Shown here in pieces: positions 40,782 through 50,483 of a stretch of 64,000 nucleotides of DNA. The translations under genes were made by a program, and so were the position numbers. How positions within the stretch are numbered: the stretch's first letter is position 1; each line of letters begins with the position of its first letter. The notes under the pieces were generated by a model, which was not told the DNA's origin, ran no database searches, and saw only the letters and a program-made list of their open reading frames with translations. The stretch comes from Limnohabitans sp. 2KL-1 (GTDB taxonomy: Bacteria; Pseudomonadota; Gammaproteobacteria; Burkholderiales; Burkholderiaceae_C). The stretch covers positions 1 through 64,000 of the forward strand of contig NZ_NESL01000009.1 of NCBI RefSeq assembly GCF_003063435.1. Reading direction: 5' to 3'.

Positions 40782-42041
40782 GAAGATACCCTTGACCGAC
40801 TGGCCCTGGCAGCTGGGGCGGCAATAGAAATCGGCGTTTGACAAATCGGCCACGGTGCCGATGTCCTTGTCGCCTCGGCCCGACAGGTTGACCAGGATGG
40901 ACTGGTCCGGGCGCATGGTTTTGGCCAGCTTCATGGCGTAGGCCACGGCGTGGCTCGATTCGAGGGCGGGAATGATGCCTTCGGTGCGGCACAGGTAGTG
41001 GAAGGCTTCGAGCGCTTCTTTGTCGGTGATGCCCACGTATTCAGCACGGCCGATGTCCTTCAAGAAGGCATGCTCGGGGCCGACGCCGGGGTAGTCCAGA
41101 CCGGCGCTCACGCTGTGGGTTTCGGTGATCTGGCCGTTGTCGTCTTGCAGGATGTAAGTGCGGTTGCCGTGCAGCACGCCGGGGCTGCCCAGTTGCAGTG
41201 AGCACGAGTGCTTGCCCGAATCCATGCCTTCGCCTGCGGCTTCCACGCCGATCAGGCGGGTGTTTTCGTGGGCGATGTAGGGATAGAAGATGCCCATGGC
41301 GTTGCTGCCGCCACCCACACAGGCGATCACCGCATCAGGCTGTTCCTCGGCCATCTTCAGGCTCTTGAACATCTCGGGCATTTGCGTGAGGCACTCTTCG
41401 CCTATCACGCTTTGGAAGTCGCGCACCATCATGGGGTAGGGGTGGGGGCCCGCCACGGTGCCGATGATGTAGAAGGTGTTGTCCACATTGGCCACCCAGT
41501 CGCGCATGGCTTCGTTGAGCGCGTCTTTCAGGGTCTTGCTGCCCGACTCCACCGGCACCACGGTCGCGCCCAGCAGTTTCATGCGGTAGACGTTGGGGCT
41601 TTGGCGTTTGACGTCTTCGCTGCCCATGTAGACCACGCACTCCAGACCGTAGCGGGCGCAGATGGTGGCCGTGGCCACGCCGTGCTGGCCAGCGCCAGTC
41701 TCGGCGATGATGCGTGGTTTGCCCATGCGCTTGGCCAGCATGGCCTGTCCGATGGTGTTGTTGATCTTGTGGGCACCGGTGTGGTTCAGGTCTTCTCGCT
41801 TGAGGAAGATCTGCGCACCGCCCATTTCACGGCTCATGCGGGCCGCGTGGTAAATAGGCGAAGGACGCCCCACAAAGTGCGCCAGCTCGGACTTGAATTC
41901 GGCGATGAATTCAGGGTCGTTCTGGTATTTGGCGTAGGCGTCTTTGAGTTCGTTGATGGCATGCGTCAGCGTTTCGCTGACGAAGCTGCCGCCGTAAATG
42001 CCAAAGTGGCCCTTGACGTCGGGTTGTTGGTAGTCGTACAT
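40764..42041 (-). CDS. trpB: Tryptophan synthase beta subunit
   Basis: Joins indole and serine to make tryptophan using pyridoxal phosphate. The 425-residue enzyme has the Schiff-base Lys in HTGAHKINN (Lys ~92), [14 protein letters not shown] and the cofactor phosphate loop VGGGSNAMG. The C-terminus is a little longer than usual: its last residues are encoded by tandem GTTCAGC repeats and look like an extension produced by repeat DNA. Confidence 0.96.
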   Translation of the reverse strand: MYDYQQPDVKGHFGIYGGSFVSETLTHAINELKDAYAKYQNDPEFIAEFKSELAHFVGRPSPIYHAARMSREMGGAQIFLKREDLNHTGAHKINNTIGQAMLAKRMGKPRIIAETGAGQHGVATATICARYGLECVVYMGSEDVKRQSPNVYRMKLLGATVVPVESGSKTLKDALNEAMRDWVANVDNTFYIIGTVAGPHPYPMMVRDFQSVIGEECLTQMPEMFKSLKMAEEQPDAVIACVGGGSNAMGIFYPYIAHENTRLIGVEAAGEGMDSGKHSCSLQLGSPGVLHGNRTYILQDDNGQITETHSVSAGLDYPGVGPEHAFLKDIGRAEYVGITDKEALEAFHYLCRTEGIIPALESSHAVAYAMKLAKTMRPDQSILVNLSGRGDKDIGTVADLSNADFYCRPSCQGQSVKGIFVQRSA

Positions 42042-42076
42042 GGCGTGTCCTGTCGGAATTCAATCCGGGGAAAAAT

Positions 42077-42793
42077 TCAAAGGGGGTCAGCATCGGCGGC
42101 ACGCACGGCCGCTGCAAATTGCTGGATTTTTTGGGCATCTTTCAGGCCTTTGCCTTCTTCGATGCCGGAGCTGACGTCAATGGCCAGTGACAGGCCGCAC
42201 GAGCGCAGCGCCCGAATGCCATCGCCCACGTTTGCAGGTGTGAGTCCACCAGACAAAACGAGGTGAGCATTGACGTTTGGTGGCAGGAGTGACCAATGGA
42301 ATGTTTTTCCGCCGCCACCGTATCCGTCGACATGGGCGTCGAGCAAGAGGGCTTGGGCTTTGTGGTGTTGGGTCGCAAATTCTAGCAAGTCGAAGTCATG
42401 GACCTCGGACAGGGGGATTCGGGCGGCTTTGAGGTGCGGGCGACCCGTGAGTTGGGTCATGGCTGCACAAAAATCGGCCGATTCGTCGCCGTGAAACTGC
42501 AGCAAGGCGCCTGGCACTGCCGCACAAGCGGCCTGGATGCGCTCGGCTGTCTCGTTGACGAAGAGCAGCACGGGCGTCACAAAAGCGGGCAGCAGGCGGG
42601 CCAGCCCGGCCGCGCGGGCGATGCTCACGCTGCGTGGGCTGGGAGGGTAGAGCACAAAACCAATGGCGTCAGCCCCGGCGGCGCAGGCTGCCAGCACATC
42701 GGCTTCACGGGTGAAGCCGCACATTTTGATGCGCGTGCGTTGTTGCGGGGCGGGGCGGGGCGGCGTGTGGGTGGATGTGTTGCTGAGGCTCAT
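42077..42793 (-). CDS. trpF: Phosphoribosylanthranilate isomerase
   Basis: Performs the Amadori rearrangement in tryptophan synthesis. The ~238-residue TIM barrel has IKMCGFTREADV with the catalytic Cys, GADAIGFVLYPPSPR, LLLDAHVDGYGGGGK with the catalytic Asp, and LSGGLTPANV. The ATG at 42793 is set by a four-base overlap with truA. Confidence 0.95.
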   Translation of the reverse strand: MSLSNTSTHTPPRPAPQQRTRIKMCGFTREADVLAACAAGADAIGFVLYPPSPRSVSIARAAGLARLLPAFVTPVLLFVNETAERIQAACAAVPGALLQFHGDESADFCAAMTQLTGRPHLKAARIPLSEVHDFDLLEFATQHHKAQALLLDAHVDGYGGGGKTFHWSLLPPNVNAHLVLSGGLTPANVGDGIRALRSCGLSLAIDVSSGIEEGKGLKDAQKIQQFAAAVRAADADPL

Positions 42794-43575
42794 GGCAACC
42801 AATCAAAGGCTGGGGTGGTGTCTGGCAGGCCCCATTCAGGGCTGTAGATGGGCCCGGCGAAGTACAAGCCGTCGGGCGAAAACGTGGGGGCGGCTGCATC
42901 GCGGCTTTTGGCATGCAGCACCTCGCGCATCCAGTCCGGCGACTGGTTGCCCTGGCCAATGGTGACCAGGCAGCCCATGATGTTGCGGATCATGTGGTGC
43001 AAAAAGGCGTTGCCTTCAAACTCAAACCGCCAGTAAGCGCCGTGCCGGGTGATGCGGATGTGCCGCAGTGTTTTGACGGGCGACAGCGCCTGGCAGCTGC
43101 TGGCCCGAAACGATGAAAAATCGTGCTCGCCCAACAGATGCTGGCTGGCTTCGCGCATGGGCGTCTGCGCCAGTGGGCGGTAGACCCAGCCCACGCGACC
43201 GGCTTCCAGGCTGGGGCGCACCAAAGAGTCGAGCACCACATAGATGTATCGCCTGCCCGTGGCACTGGCACGGCAATGGAAAGTCTCGGGCACGACCTGC
43301 GCCCATTGCACCGCGATGTCTGAGGGCAGATACCGGTTGGTTCCACGCACCCAGGAATGGGTATCGCGCTCCAAGTGGGTGTCAAAGTGCACCACCTGCA
43401 TCAGGCCATGCACGCCTGCATCGGTGCGGCCTGCGCACAAGGTGCTGACACGGGGCACGTCACCAAACTGCGCCAGGGCTTTTTCGAGTTTGTCCTGAAT
43501 CGTCAAGCCCGAGCTTTGGCTTTGCCAGCCCTGGTAAGCCGTGCCCGAATAGCAGACGCCCAGGGCCAGCCTCAC
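42790..43575 (-). CDS. truA: tRNA pseudouridine(38-40) synthase
   Basis: Makes pseudouridine at positions 38-40 of tRNA anticodon arms. The 261-residue enzyme has the catalytic Asp in CAGRTDAGVH (Asp ~52), RGTNRYLPSDIAV, and FLHHMIRNIMG. Its start is GTG (43575-43573), overlapping the fimV stop by four bases. The fimV-truA-trpF order is common in beta- and gammaproteobacteria. Confidence 0.95.
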   Translation of the reverse strand: MRLALGVCYSGTAYQGWQSQSSGLTIQDKLEKALAQFGDVPRVSTLCAGRTDAGVHGLMQVVHFDTHLERDTHSWVRGTNRYLPSDIAVQWAQVVPETFHCRASATGRRYIYVVLDSLVRPSLEAGRVGWVYRPLAQTPMREASQHLLGEHDFSSFRASSCQALSPVKTLRHIRITRHGAYWRFEFEGNAFLHHMIRNIMGCLVTIGQGNQSPDWMREVLHAKSRDAAAPTFSPDGLYFAGPIYSPEWGLPDTTPAFDWLP

Positions 43576-45371
43576 CGTATTTGACCGAGCAATTGCACGG
43601 CACGGGCTTTGATGTTGCCGTCTGCAGAGGAGGCGACAGACAGCACCAGGGCGCGTGCCAGATCATGATCCCCGGCCGCCATCAACTGGCTTGCCAGTTC
43701 CAGCTTGTTCAGTTGCGTTTCTTCAGATGGCGTCGGTTTGGGCATTTCATGCAGGGTTGCATTTGTGGCCGTCCCCATGGGCATGGCGGGCGCGCTCTTC
43801 ATGACCGGATCTTGCGGTGTCAGGTTCAGGTCGATCGAGGCCATTTGCGGTGGAATTTCTGATGCAGCCGAAGACTTTTCTGAAGAGGGCTCCAGGCCAT
43901 CGGTCAAGTGATCGTTGTAGGACGGCGCATACACCTCTTCGACGGGCTGAGATGTTTTACGGATCCAGACCACCAGCAAGAGCATGGCCGCCAGCAATCC
44001 TGCAGCCCAAGCCCAAATTTGTTTGTCTTGGCTGAGCCGGTCCATGATCGTGTCTTGCGTTGCAGGCGACGGTGGTGTGACCGCCGGCTCGGGCATCGGC
44101 GTCGCTGTGCTGACTGCCATGGTGCCTTTTTCACCTTTGGCCAAAGATTCGAGTTCGGCCAGGTTTTTGTTCAACGCAGCGAGTTGTTCCGAGGTGTCTT
44201 TGTGCTCTTGCGCTTTGGCCAATTGGGCTTCGGCAGCGCCGTCTTTGGCTTGTGGCTTCGACAGCGTCAATTTGTCTTGAGGTGGTGTTTTGCTGTCGCT
44301 GTTGGGGACCTCGGTGACCGCTTGACCAGAAATTTCGCGGGTGTTCTTGGCACCTACCGCCAGCGTGGATTCGGCCAGACGTCTGGCGTAGGCCGCAAAG
44401 TCATGCGTCTGCGAGAGGACTGTTTGCCGCGCTTCAGAGCGTGGAATTTTCCCGGCATCTTCGGTCGAGGGCATGCGCAATACGGCCCCAGCCTTGATCA
44501 GGTTCACGTTGCCCTCAATGAAGGCATCGGGATTGGCCTTGAGCATGGCCAAAAGCATTTGATCGACTGATACATCGCCGCTCAGATGCTGCAAAGCCAA
44601 CCGTGAGGCCGTATCTCCGCGCTTGACGGTGATCGTTCCACTTGATTCGTCGCCTGAAGGGCGGGGTGGTCTGGCCGATTTCGATGTTTTGGCCGTAACC
44701 GGCTGGCGCTCGGCCACGGCAGGTGGTTGTGCTGCCTTGACGGCTGCAGGCGGCGCATCGGGCGATGCAAACCGGTAAACAGGAACGTTTTTGTCGTTCA
44801 GTTCGATGCTGGTGGGGTTGAGTGCACTTTTGGAGGTCTCCAAAAGGCTGCTGGCGGGGGCTTGCGGCGCTTTGGGTGCAGCTGCTTGGGGCGTTGCCAA
44901 GGCGGCGATGACCGGAGGCGTCACCACGGGGGGGGGTGTTGTGGCTTTGTTGTCTACCGCATTGAGCAGCAAGGCGTAGTTTTTCACCAACCTGCCCGTA
45001 GCCCACTGCATTTCCAAAATCACATCAATGAAGGTATCTTGGATCGCGTTTTGGCCGCGCAAGGCGACGTAAAAACTGCCATCATTTCGACCATGCAAAC
45101 TGGCGGTGACACCAGACAGGCTGGGGTTGTATTCCAGTCCGGCTTGACGAAAGCTGTTGGGTGAGCCCAGTTGCGCACGCAAACTGCGAAGCTCCTCTGA
45201 AGAAGCTTGTGCAATCTCAACTTCTGCACGCAAGGGCTCGCCAATGGCCGATTGAATTTGAAGACGCCCCAATTCCAAAGCCGACACGGGCAAGGTCAAC
45301 GCCGAGACCACCAAAGCACCGAAGAAGTTCAGTGGGTAATTCTTGGTTGGCTTGTGGTTGAAATGACCCAT
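43572..45371 (-). CDS. fimV: FimV-like peptidoglycan-binding polar protein
   Basis: A 599-residue envelope protein. Parts in order: signal peptide (~1-32), a FimV N-terminal domain (ELGRLQIQSAIGEPLRAEVE onward), a Pro/Ala linker, a LysM peptidoglycan-binding domain (~245-305, TITVKRGDTASRLA), a coiled-coil region (~375-415), one membrane helix (~455-470, WAWAAGLLAAMLLLVVW), an acidic linker and a C-terminal TPR-like FimV domain (LELASQLMAAGDHDLARALV). Family members organise the cell pole and type IV pili in Pseudomonas and relatives; the role here is inferred. Confidence 0.9.
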   Translation of the reverse strand: MGHFNHKPTKNYPLNFFGALVVSALTLPVSALELGRLQIQSAIGEPLRAEVEIAQASSEELRSLRAQLGSPNSFRQAGLEYNPSLSGVTASLHGRNDGSFYVALRGQNAIQDTFIDVILEMQWATGRLVKNYALLLNAVDNKATTPPPVVTPPVIAALATPQAAAPKAPQAPASSLLETSKSALNPTSIELNDKNVPVYRFASPDAPPAAVKAAQPPAVAERQPVTAKTSKSARPPRPSGDESSGTITVKRGDTASRLALQHLSGDVSVDQMLLAMLKANPDAFIEGNVNLIKAGAVLRMPSTEDAGKIPRSEARQTVLSQTHDFAAYARRLAESTLAVGAKNTREISGQAVTEVPNSDSKTPPQDKLTLSKPQAKDGAAEAQLAKAQEHKDTSEQLAALNKNLAELESLAKGEKGTMAVSTATPMPEPAVTPPSPATQDTIMDRLSQDKQIWAWAAGLLAAMLLLVVWIRKTSQPVEEVYAPSYNDHLTDGLEPSSEKSSAASEIPPQMASIDLNLTPQDPVMKSAPAMPMGTATNATLHEMPKPTPSEETQLNKLELASQLMAAGDHDLARALVLSVASSADGNIKARAVQLLGQIR

Positions 45372-45412
45372 GTTTATTTTCCCTGTAGCTTGTTTTTTGA
45401 GGCGTTGAGCAA

Positions 45413-46543
45413 TCAGGCGTCCAGCAAGATGCGCAGCATGCGGCGCAGCGGCTCGGCTGCTCCCCAGAGCAACTGGTCGCCAATGGTGAAGGCGCCAATA
45501 TACTCCGGTCCCATGGCTAACTTTCGTACTCGTCCCACGGGGATGGTCATGGTGCCGGTCACAGCTACCGGTGTCAAGTCTTTCACGGTCGCTTCGCGGG
45601 TGTTAGGAATCACTTTGACCCACTCATTGTCGGCGGCGATCATGGCCTCGATGTCGGCCACGGGCACGTCTTTTTTGAGCTTGAAGGTCAGGGCCTGGCT
45701 GTGGCAGCGCATGGCACCCACGCGCACGCAAAAACCGTCCACAGGAATAGCGGAAGAGCCAAAACCCTCGCCCATGCCCAAAATCTTGTTGGTTTCGGCC
45801 ATGCCTTTCCATTCCTCTTTGGACACGCCGTTGCCCAGGTCCTTGTCGATCCAGGGGATCAAGGAGCCACCCAAGGGGACGCCAAAGTTGGCGGTCTCAG
45901 CCGCGGTCAGTGCGCGCTGCTTGGCGACCACCATGCGGTCGATTTCCAGGATGGCGCTCTTGGGGTCGTCCAGCAGGGCTTTGACTTCGGCGTTCAGCGT
46001 GCCGTATTGGGTCAGCAGCTCGCGCATGTGTTGTGCGCCGCCGCCCGAAGCCGCTTGGTAAGTCTGTGTGCTCATCCACTCGACCAGACCGGCCTTGTAG
46101 AGCGCGCCCACGCCCATCAGCATGCACGAGACGGTGCAGTTGCCGCCTACCCAGTTGTTGCCGCCATTGGACAGGGCATTCTTGATCACCGGCATGTTGA
46201 CCGGGTCCAGAATGATGACCGCGTCTTTTTCCATGCGCAGGGTTGAAGCTGCGTCGATCCAGTGGCCGTTCCAGCCGGCAGCGCGCAGCTTGGGGAAGAC
46301 TTCCGAGGTGTAGTCGCCGCCTTGGGCGGTGATGATGATCTCGCAGCGCTTGAGCTGCTCGATGTTGAAAGCGTCTTGCAGTGTGGTTTCGTTCTTGGCC
46401 ATCGAGGGGGCTTTGCCGCCCGCGTTCGATGTGGAGAAGAACAATGGCTCGATCAGGTCAAAGTCTTTTTCCTGAATCATGCGGTCCATCAGAACCGAGC
46501 CGACCATGCCGCGCCAGCCGACCAAACCTACTAACTTGCTCAT
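45413..46543 (-). CDS. asd: Aspartate-semialdehyde dehydrogenase
   Basis: Reduces aspartyl phosphate to aspartate semialdehyde, the branch point to threonine, methionine, lysine and cell-wall diaminopimelate. The 376-residue enzyme has the NADP-binding [12 protein letters not shown] at the N-terminus and the active-site Cys in GGNCTVSC (Cys ~136). It is preceded by a Thr-rich mini-ORF and hairpins that may form an attenuator. Confidence 0.96.
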   Translation of the reverse strand: MSKLVGLVGWRGMVGSVLMDRMIQEKDFDLIEPLFFSTSNAGGKAPSMAKNETTLQDAFNIEQLKRCEIIITAQGGDYTSEVFPKLRAAGWNGHWIDAASTLRMEKDAVIILDPVNMPVIKNALSNGGNNWVGGNCTVSCMLMGVGALYKAGLVEWMSTQTYQAASGGGAQHMRELLTQYGTLNAEVKALLDDPKSAILEIDRMVVAKQRALTAAETANFGVPLGGSLIPWIDKDLGNGVSKEEWKGMAETNKILGMGEGFGSSAIPVDGFCVRVGAMRCHSQALTFKLKKDVPVADIEAMIAADNEWVKVIPNTREATVKDLTPVAVTGTMTIPVGRVRKLAMGPEYIGAFTIGDQLLWGAAEPLRRMLRILLDA

Positions 46544-46553
46544 TTCAACGCCC

Positions 46554-46630
46554 TTTCAGTTTTTAAAACAGTGGTTGACCTGACTGTTTGCCCGGCTCGT
46601 CTGGCCGGGAGGGCGCACGACGAACCAGGC
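46554..46630 (-). promoter_or_regulatory. Hairpins between the Thr-rich mini-ORF and asd
   Basis: On the minus strand three stems are possible: GGTTCGTC with GACGAGCC; CCCGGC with GCCGGG, which reuses part of the previous right arm and so competes with it; and AAACAGT with ACTGTTT followed by AAAAA. Alternative pairing downstream of a small ORF rich in one amino acid is the layout of an attenuator, but no canonical T-run terminator is present, so the mechanism is uncertain. Confidence 0.4.
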
Positions 46631-46634
46631 TGGA

Positions 46635-46736
46635 TCAGCCCTTAATGGTCGTGGTTTTTGTGGAAGTTGCACGCGCGCCAGCCCATGCCGTGGTGGCAAA
46701 AGCAAAGTTCAGGTTGAACAAGCAGGCGTGGAACAT
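46635..46736 (-). CDS. Candidate Thr-rich leader peptide upstream of asd
   Basis: A 33-codon frame (ATG 46736-46734, stop TGA 46637-46635) beginning MFHACLFNLNFAF and ending ARATSTKTTTIKG. Seven of its last 19 residues are Thr, with one Ile. The enterobacterial thr leader peptide is also Thr/Ile-rich and senses charged tRNA for the pathway that includes aspartate semialdehyde. No Shine-Dalgarno sequence is seen. A TACAAT at 46749-46744 would place a transcript start almost at the ATG, so translation might be leaderless. The stop lies 91 bases before asd. It could instead be chance or a short exported peptide. Confidence 0.45.
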   Translation of the reverse strand: MFHACLFNLNFAFATTAWAGARATSTKTTTIKG

Positions 46737-46747
46737 GGCCGAAATTG

Positions 46748-46787
46748 TAACGGATGCTGCCTGAGTGCTACCTGACAGCATCCGTTA
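46748..46787. repeat. 12-bp perfect inverted repeat after leuB
   Basis: TAACGGATGCTG (46748-46759) and CAGCATCCGTTA (46776-46787) pair perfectly around 16 bases, four bases beyond the leuB stop. No T-run follows on the minus strand, so it is a poor terminator. The left arm touches a TACAAT hexamer, so it could be an operator or a transcript-end stabiliser. Confidence 0.6.
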
Positions 46788-46791
46788 GGGC

Positions 46792-47877
46792 TCAGCCCAG
46801 CGCCTTGACCACCGCATCGCCCATTTCGCGGGTGCTGACCTTGGTGGTGCCTGCGCTGTAAATATCGCCGGTGCGCAGGCCTTGGGCCAGCACTTTTTGC
46901 ACGGCCGCTTCGATGCGTTGAGCCGCTGCGTCCTGGTTCAAGCTGAAGCGCAGCATCATGGCCGCGCTCAGGATGGTGGCCAGCGGGTTGGCGATGCCTT
47001 TGCCCGCGATGTCCGGTGCGCTGCCGTGGCTGGGTTCGTACAAGCCCTGATTTTTAGTGTTCAGGCTGGCCGAAGGCAGCATGCCGATCGAGCCCGTCAG
47101 CATGGAGGCTTCGTCGCTCAGGATGTCGCCAAACATGTTGCCGGTCACCACCACGTCAAAACGCTTGGGCTCTTTCACCAATTGCATGGCCGCGTTGTCG
47201 ACATACATGTGGTCCAGGGCGATGTCGGGGTACTCTTTGCCGACTTCGGTGACCACGTCTTTCCAGAACTGGAAGGTCTCGAGCACGTTGGCTTTGTCTA
47301 CGCTGGTCACTCGGCCTTCTTTGCCAGCGGCTTTGCGCTTGCGGGCGGCCTGGAAGGCGACGTGTGCGATGCGCTCGATCTCGGGCTTGGAGTAGCGCAT
47401 GGTGTCAAAGGCTTCTTCCGCTCCGGGGAAATGGCCATCGGTGGCGATGCGTCGGCCGCGTGGCTGACCGAAGTAAATATCGCCGGTCAGCTCGCGGATG
47501 ATCAGGATGTCCAGACCCGCGATCAGTTCGGGCTTGAGGCTGGACGCACCGACCAACTGCTCGTAGCAAATGGCAGGGCGGAAGTTGGCGAACAGACCCA
47601 TGTTTTTGCGCAGGCCCAAAATGGCTTGCTCAGGGCGCAGAGGGCGGTCGAGCTTGTCGTATTTCCAGTCGCCCACCGCGCCAAACAGCACGGCGTCGGA
47701 GTCCATCGCCAGTTTGAGTGTGGCTTCTGGCAGGGGGTGGCCATGCGCGTCGTAGGCGGCGCCACCGACCAGGGCGGTTTCCATCTCGAACTTCAAGTCG
47801 AGCGTGTTCAGGACTTTGACGGCTTCGGCGACGATTTCAGTGCCGATGCCATCACCGGGGAGGACTGCGATTTTCAT
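46792..47877 (-). CDS. leuB: 3-isopropylmalate dehydrogenase
   Basis: Oxidatively decarboxylates 3-isopropylmalate in leucine synthesis. The 361-residue enzyme has [12 protein letters not shown] at the N-terminus, substrate-binding Arg residues in the [13 protein letters not shown] region, the [12 protein letters not shown] metal-site segment and the cofactor region [14 protein letters not shown]. It follows leuD by 18 bases. Confidence 0.96.
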   Translation of the reverse strand: MKIAVLPGDGIGTEIVAEAVKVLNTLDLKFEMETALVGGAAYDAHGHPLPEATLKLAMDSDAVLFGAVGDWKYDKLDRPLRPEQAILGLRKNMGLFANFRPAICYEQLVGASSLKPELIAGLDILIIRELTGDIYFGQPRGRRIATDGHFPGAEEAFDTMRYSKPEIERIAHVAFQAARKRKAAGKEGRVTSVDKANVLETFQFWKDVVTEVGKEYPDIALDHMYVDNAAMQLVKEPKRFDVVVTGNMFGDILSDEASMLTGSIGMLPSASLNTKNQGLYEPSHGSAPDIAGKGIANPLATILSAAMMLRFSLNQDAAAQRIEAAVQKVLAQGLRTGDIYSAGTTKVSTREMGDAVVKALG

Positions 47878-47895
47878 GGGGTTTCTCGTGTTCTT

Positions 47896-48549
47896 TTAGG
47901 CGTTGACGGCGGTGTGGGCCAACCAAGGCTTGGTGGCCAGGCGCTCGGCTTCATAGGCCTTGATCTTGTCGGCGTGGCGCAAAGTCAGGCCGATGTCGTC
48001 CAAGCCGTTGAGCAAGCAATATTTGCGGAAGGCCTGCACCTCGAACGGAATTTCTTCGCCTTGCGGGCGCACCACCACTTGGCGCTCCAGATCGACCGTG
48101 AGTTCGTAGCCGGGGAAGGCCGCCACTTCGTCGAACAGTTGGGCGACCACGGCTTCGGGCAGCACGATGGGCAGCAGACCGTTTTTGAAGCAGTTGTTGA
48201 AGAAAATGTCGGCAAAGCTGGGCGCAATGACCGCGCGGAAGCCGTATTGGTCAATGGCCCAGGGGGCGTGTTCACGCGATGAACCGCAGCCGAAGTTCTT
48301 GCGGGCCAGCAAGATGCTGGCACCCTGATAGCGCGGCTGGTTCAGCACGAAGTCCGGGTTGGGCTTGCGGCTGGCCGGGTCCTGGCCGGGGTAGCCCACG
48401 TCCAGGTAGCGCCATTCGTCGAACAGGTTGGGGCCAAAGCCGGTCTTGCGGATCGACTTGAGGAATTGTTTGGGGATGATGGCGTCGGTGTCCACGTTGG
48501 CGCGGTCCATCGGGGCCACCAGGCCTTTGAGTAAAGTGAATTTTTGCAT
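47896..48549 (-). CDS. leuD: 3-isopropylmalate dehydratase small subunit
   Basis: Supplies the swivel domain of isopropylmalate isomerase. The 217-residue protein has [14 protein letters not shown] and [20 protein letters not shown]. The ATG at 48549-48547 is the expected start. An entericidin-like gene separates it from leuC. Confidence 0.96.
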   Translation of the reverse strand: MQKFTLLKGLVAPMDRANVDTDAIIPKQFLKSIRKTGFGPNLFDEWRYLDVGYPGQDPASRKPNPDFVLNQPRYQGASILLARKNFGCGSSREHAPWAIDQYGFRAVIAPSFADIFFNNCFKNGLLPIVLPEAVVAQLFDEVAAFPGYELTVDLERQVVVRPQGEEIPFEVQAFRKYCLLNGLDDIGLTLRHADKIKAYEAERLATKPWLAHTAVNA

Positions 48550-48553
48550 GGCT

Positions 48554-48682
48554 TTATTTCTTGGCAGCGCCTTCGATGGTGGAGCCCAGTTTTTCGATGT
48601 CCTGGCCAATGCCGCGCACGGTGTTGCACGCGGCCAGGCTCAGCAGGCTGGCGATCAGGGTCAGGCGAATCAGTGTTTTCAT
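48554..48682 (-). CDS. Entericidin-type small lipoprotein
   Basis: A 42-residue peptide: lipoprotein signal [18 protein letters not shown] with the lipobox LAAC (Cys ~19), then a short amphipathic tail, [18 protein letters not shown], typical of EcnA/EcnB entericidins. It would be a cell-envelope lipoprotein. It sits four bases upstream of leuD, between leuC and leuD, and is on the same transcript; the reason for a toxin/antidote-type lipoprotein in a leucine operon is unknown. CAAGGAGCC before its ATG is a strong ribosome site. Confidence 0.85.
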   Translation of the reverse strand: MKTLIRLTLIASLLSLAACNTVRGIGQDIEKLGSTIEGAAKK

Positions 48683-48699
48683 GACCAGGCTCCTTGGGT

Positions 48700-50121
48700 T
48701 CAGGCGAATTTGCGGATGTCGACAAAGTGGCCGTGCACAGCCGCGGCGGCGGCCATGGCGGGGCTGACCAGGTGGGTGCGGCCACCTGCGCCCTGACGAC
48801 CTTCGAAGTTGCGGTTGCTGGTGGATGCGCAGCGCTCGCCGGGCTCCAGGCGGTCGGCATTCATCGCCAAGCACATGGAGCAGCCGGGCTCGCGCCATTC
48901 AAAGCCTGCGGCCTTGAAGATTTCGTGCAGACCTTCGCGCTCGGCTTGTTCCTTGACCAAGCCCGAACCAGGCACCACCATGGCCAGCTTGACGTTCTTG
49001 GCGACTTTCTGGCCGAGCTTTTTGACCACCGCAGCGGCTTCGCGCATGTCTTCGATGCGGCTGTTGGTGCACGAGCCGATGAAGACTTTGTCGATGGTGA
49101 TGTCGGCCAAGGCCTTGCCGGGCTGCAGACCCATGTAAGTCAGGGCGCGTTCGATGGCGTCGCGCTTGACGTCGTCTTTTTCCTTGTCCGGGTCGGGCGT
49201 GTGGCCGTCGATGCCCAGCACCATCTCGGGCGAGGTGCCCCAGGTGACTTGCGGCACGATGGCGCTGGCGTCCAGCTCGACCACCGCGTCAAAGTGCGCA
49301 CCGGGGTCGGACTGCAGGGTCTTCCAGTACGCCACGGCGTGGTCCCACTCGACGCCCGTGGGCGAGAGCAAACGGCCTTTGACGTACTCGATGGTCTTCT
49401 CGTCCACCGCCACCAGGCCCGCGCGGGCGCCGCCTTCGATGGCCATGTTGCAGACCGTCATGCGGCCTTCCATGCTGAGTGCCCGGATGGCCGAGCCTGC
49501 GAATTCAATGGTGTAACCGGTGCCGCCTGCGGTACCGATCTTGCCGATGATGGCCAGCACGATGTCTTTGCCGGTGAGGCCTTTGGCCAGCGTGCCTTCG
49601 ACCTTGATGAGCATGTTCTTGGCTTTTTTGGCCAACAAAGTTTGCGTGGCCATGACGTGCTCGACTTCGGAGGTGCCGATGCCGTGGGCCAATGCGCCAA
49701 ACGCGCCGTGGGTGGAGGTGTGCGAGTCACCGCAGACCACGGTCATGCCGGGCAGGGTGGCACCGTTTTCAGGGCCGATGACGTGCACGATGCCTTGGCG
49801 CTTGGACAGAAAGGGGAAGAAGGCTGCAGAGCCGTATTCCTTCATGTTCGCGTCAAGCGTGGTGATTTGTTCTTTGCTGATCGGGTCGGTGATGCCGTCG
49901 TAGCCCATTTCCCAGCCGGTGGTGGGGGTGTTGTGGTCGGCGGTGGCCACGATGGAGCTGACGCGCCAGACTTTGCGTCCAGCTTGGCGCAGGCCCTCAA
50001 AGGCCTGGGGGCTGGTGACTTCGTGCACCAGATGGCGGTCGATGTAGAGGACGGAGGTGCCGTCTTCTTCGGTGTGGACGACGTGTTCGTCCCAGATCTT
50101 GTCGTAGAGCGTGCGTGCCAT
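48700..50121 (-). CDS. leuC: 3-isopropylmalate dehydratase large subunit
   Basis: Aconitase-type enzyme of leucine synthesis, working with LeuD. The 473-residue protein starts [14 protein letters not shown] and has the [4Fe-4S] ligands in [11 protein letters not shown] and GCSMCLAMN, plus [14 protein letters not shown]. The ATG at 50121 is preceded by GGAAG. Upstream lies a long hairpin-bearing gap after gltA. Confidence 0.96.
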   Translation of the reverse strand: MARTLYDKIWDEHVVHTEEDGTSVLYIDRHLVHEVTSPQAFEGLRQAGRKVWRVSSIVATADHNTPTTGWEMGYDGITDPISKEQITTLDANMKEYGSAAFFPFLSKRQGIVHVIGPENGATLPGMTVVCGDSHTSTHGAFGALAHGIGTSEVEHVMATQTLLAKKAKNMLIKVEGTLAKGLTGKDIVLAIIGKIGTAGGTGYTIEFAGSAIRALSMEGRMTVCNMAIEGGARAGLVAVDEKTIEYVKGRLLSPTGVEWDHAVAYWKTLQSDPGAHFDAVVELDASAIVPQVTWGTSPEMVLGIDGHTPDPDKEKDDVKRDAIERALTYMGLQPGKALADITIDKVFIGSCTNSRIEDMREAAAVVKKLGQKVAKNVKLAMVVPGSGLVKEQAEREGLHEIFKAAGFEWREPGCSMCLAMNADRLEPGERCASTSNRNFEGRQGAGGRTHLVSPAMAAAAAVHGHFVDIRKFA

Positions 50122-50241
50122 GGAGCTTCCTTGCTGTGCAACCTGCCATTTTATGCGGTTCGCATGCTGTGTCAGTCGCGTTGGCTGATGGCTAGCCAAG
50201 GTTTGTGTCAATGGACAGATGAAGTGCCCCCCTCGCGTGGA

Positions 50242-50332
50242 CTTGAGGGGACGAATCCGGGGCCTGCCAGGCCGCATCAGTCGCTTCGCGCCAGCAAATC
50301 GGCCAGCCAGGCCCCGGACCCGTCCCCTCAAG
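50242..50332. repeat. Long inverted repeat between gltA and leuC
   Basis: Arms of 33 bases (50242-50274 and 50300-50332) match at about 29 positions as reverse complements; perfect blocks include CTTGAGGGGACG with CGTCCCCTCAAG and TCCGGGGCCTG with CAGGCCCCGGA. The loop is 25 bases. It is too long for a simple terminator and has no T-run. It may be a mobile palindromic element. Confidence 0.75.
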
Positions 50333-50437
50333 TTGTGGTGATTTTGTCGGTCGGTGGCTCCAGCCCCGAGAGGCTGCCCACGCCGAAGCTCACAACGTTG
50401 GACCTGAAGGTGCCGACCTGCGGGCGCAGCAGCGATG

Positions 50438-50463
50438 AAAAAAGCCCGCACAAGGCGGGCTTT
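50438..50463 (-). terminator. Terminator of gltA
   Basis: AAAGCCCGC (50441-50449) and GCGGGCTTT (50455-50463) pair perfectly; on the minus strand the stem is followed by a T-run read from the A-run at 50438-50443. It lies 20 bases past the gltA stop. Confidence 0.88.
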
Positions 50464-50483
50464 CGGGTTCGGTTGAAAACCGA

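Larger units (their letters stand above)
50122..50483. other. gltA-leuC intergenic region
   Basis: About 360 bases with no gene seen. It holds the gltA terminator (50438-50463) and a long imperfect inverted repeat (50242-50332). Promoter elements for leuC must lie here but none stands out. Confidence 0.5.
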
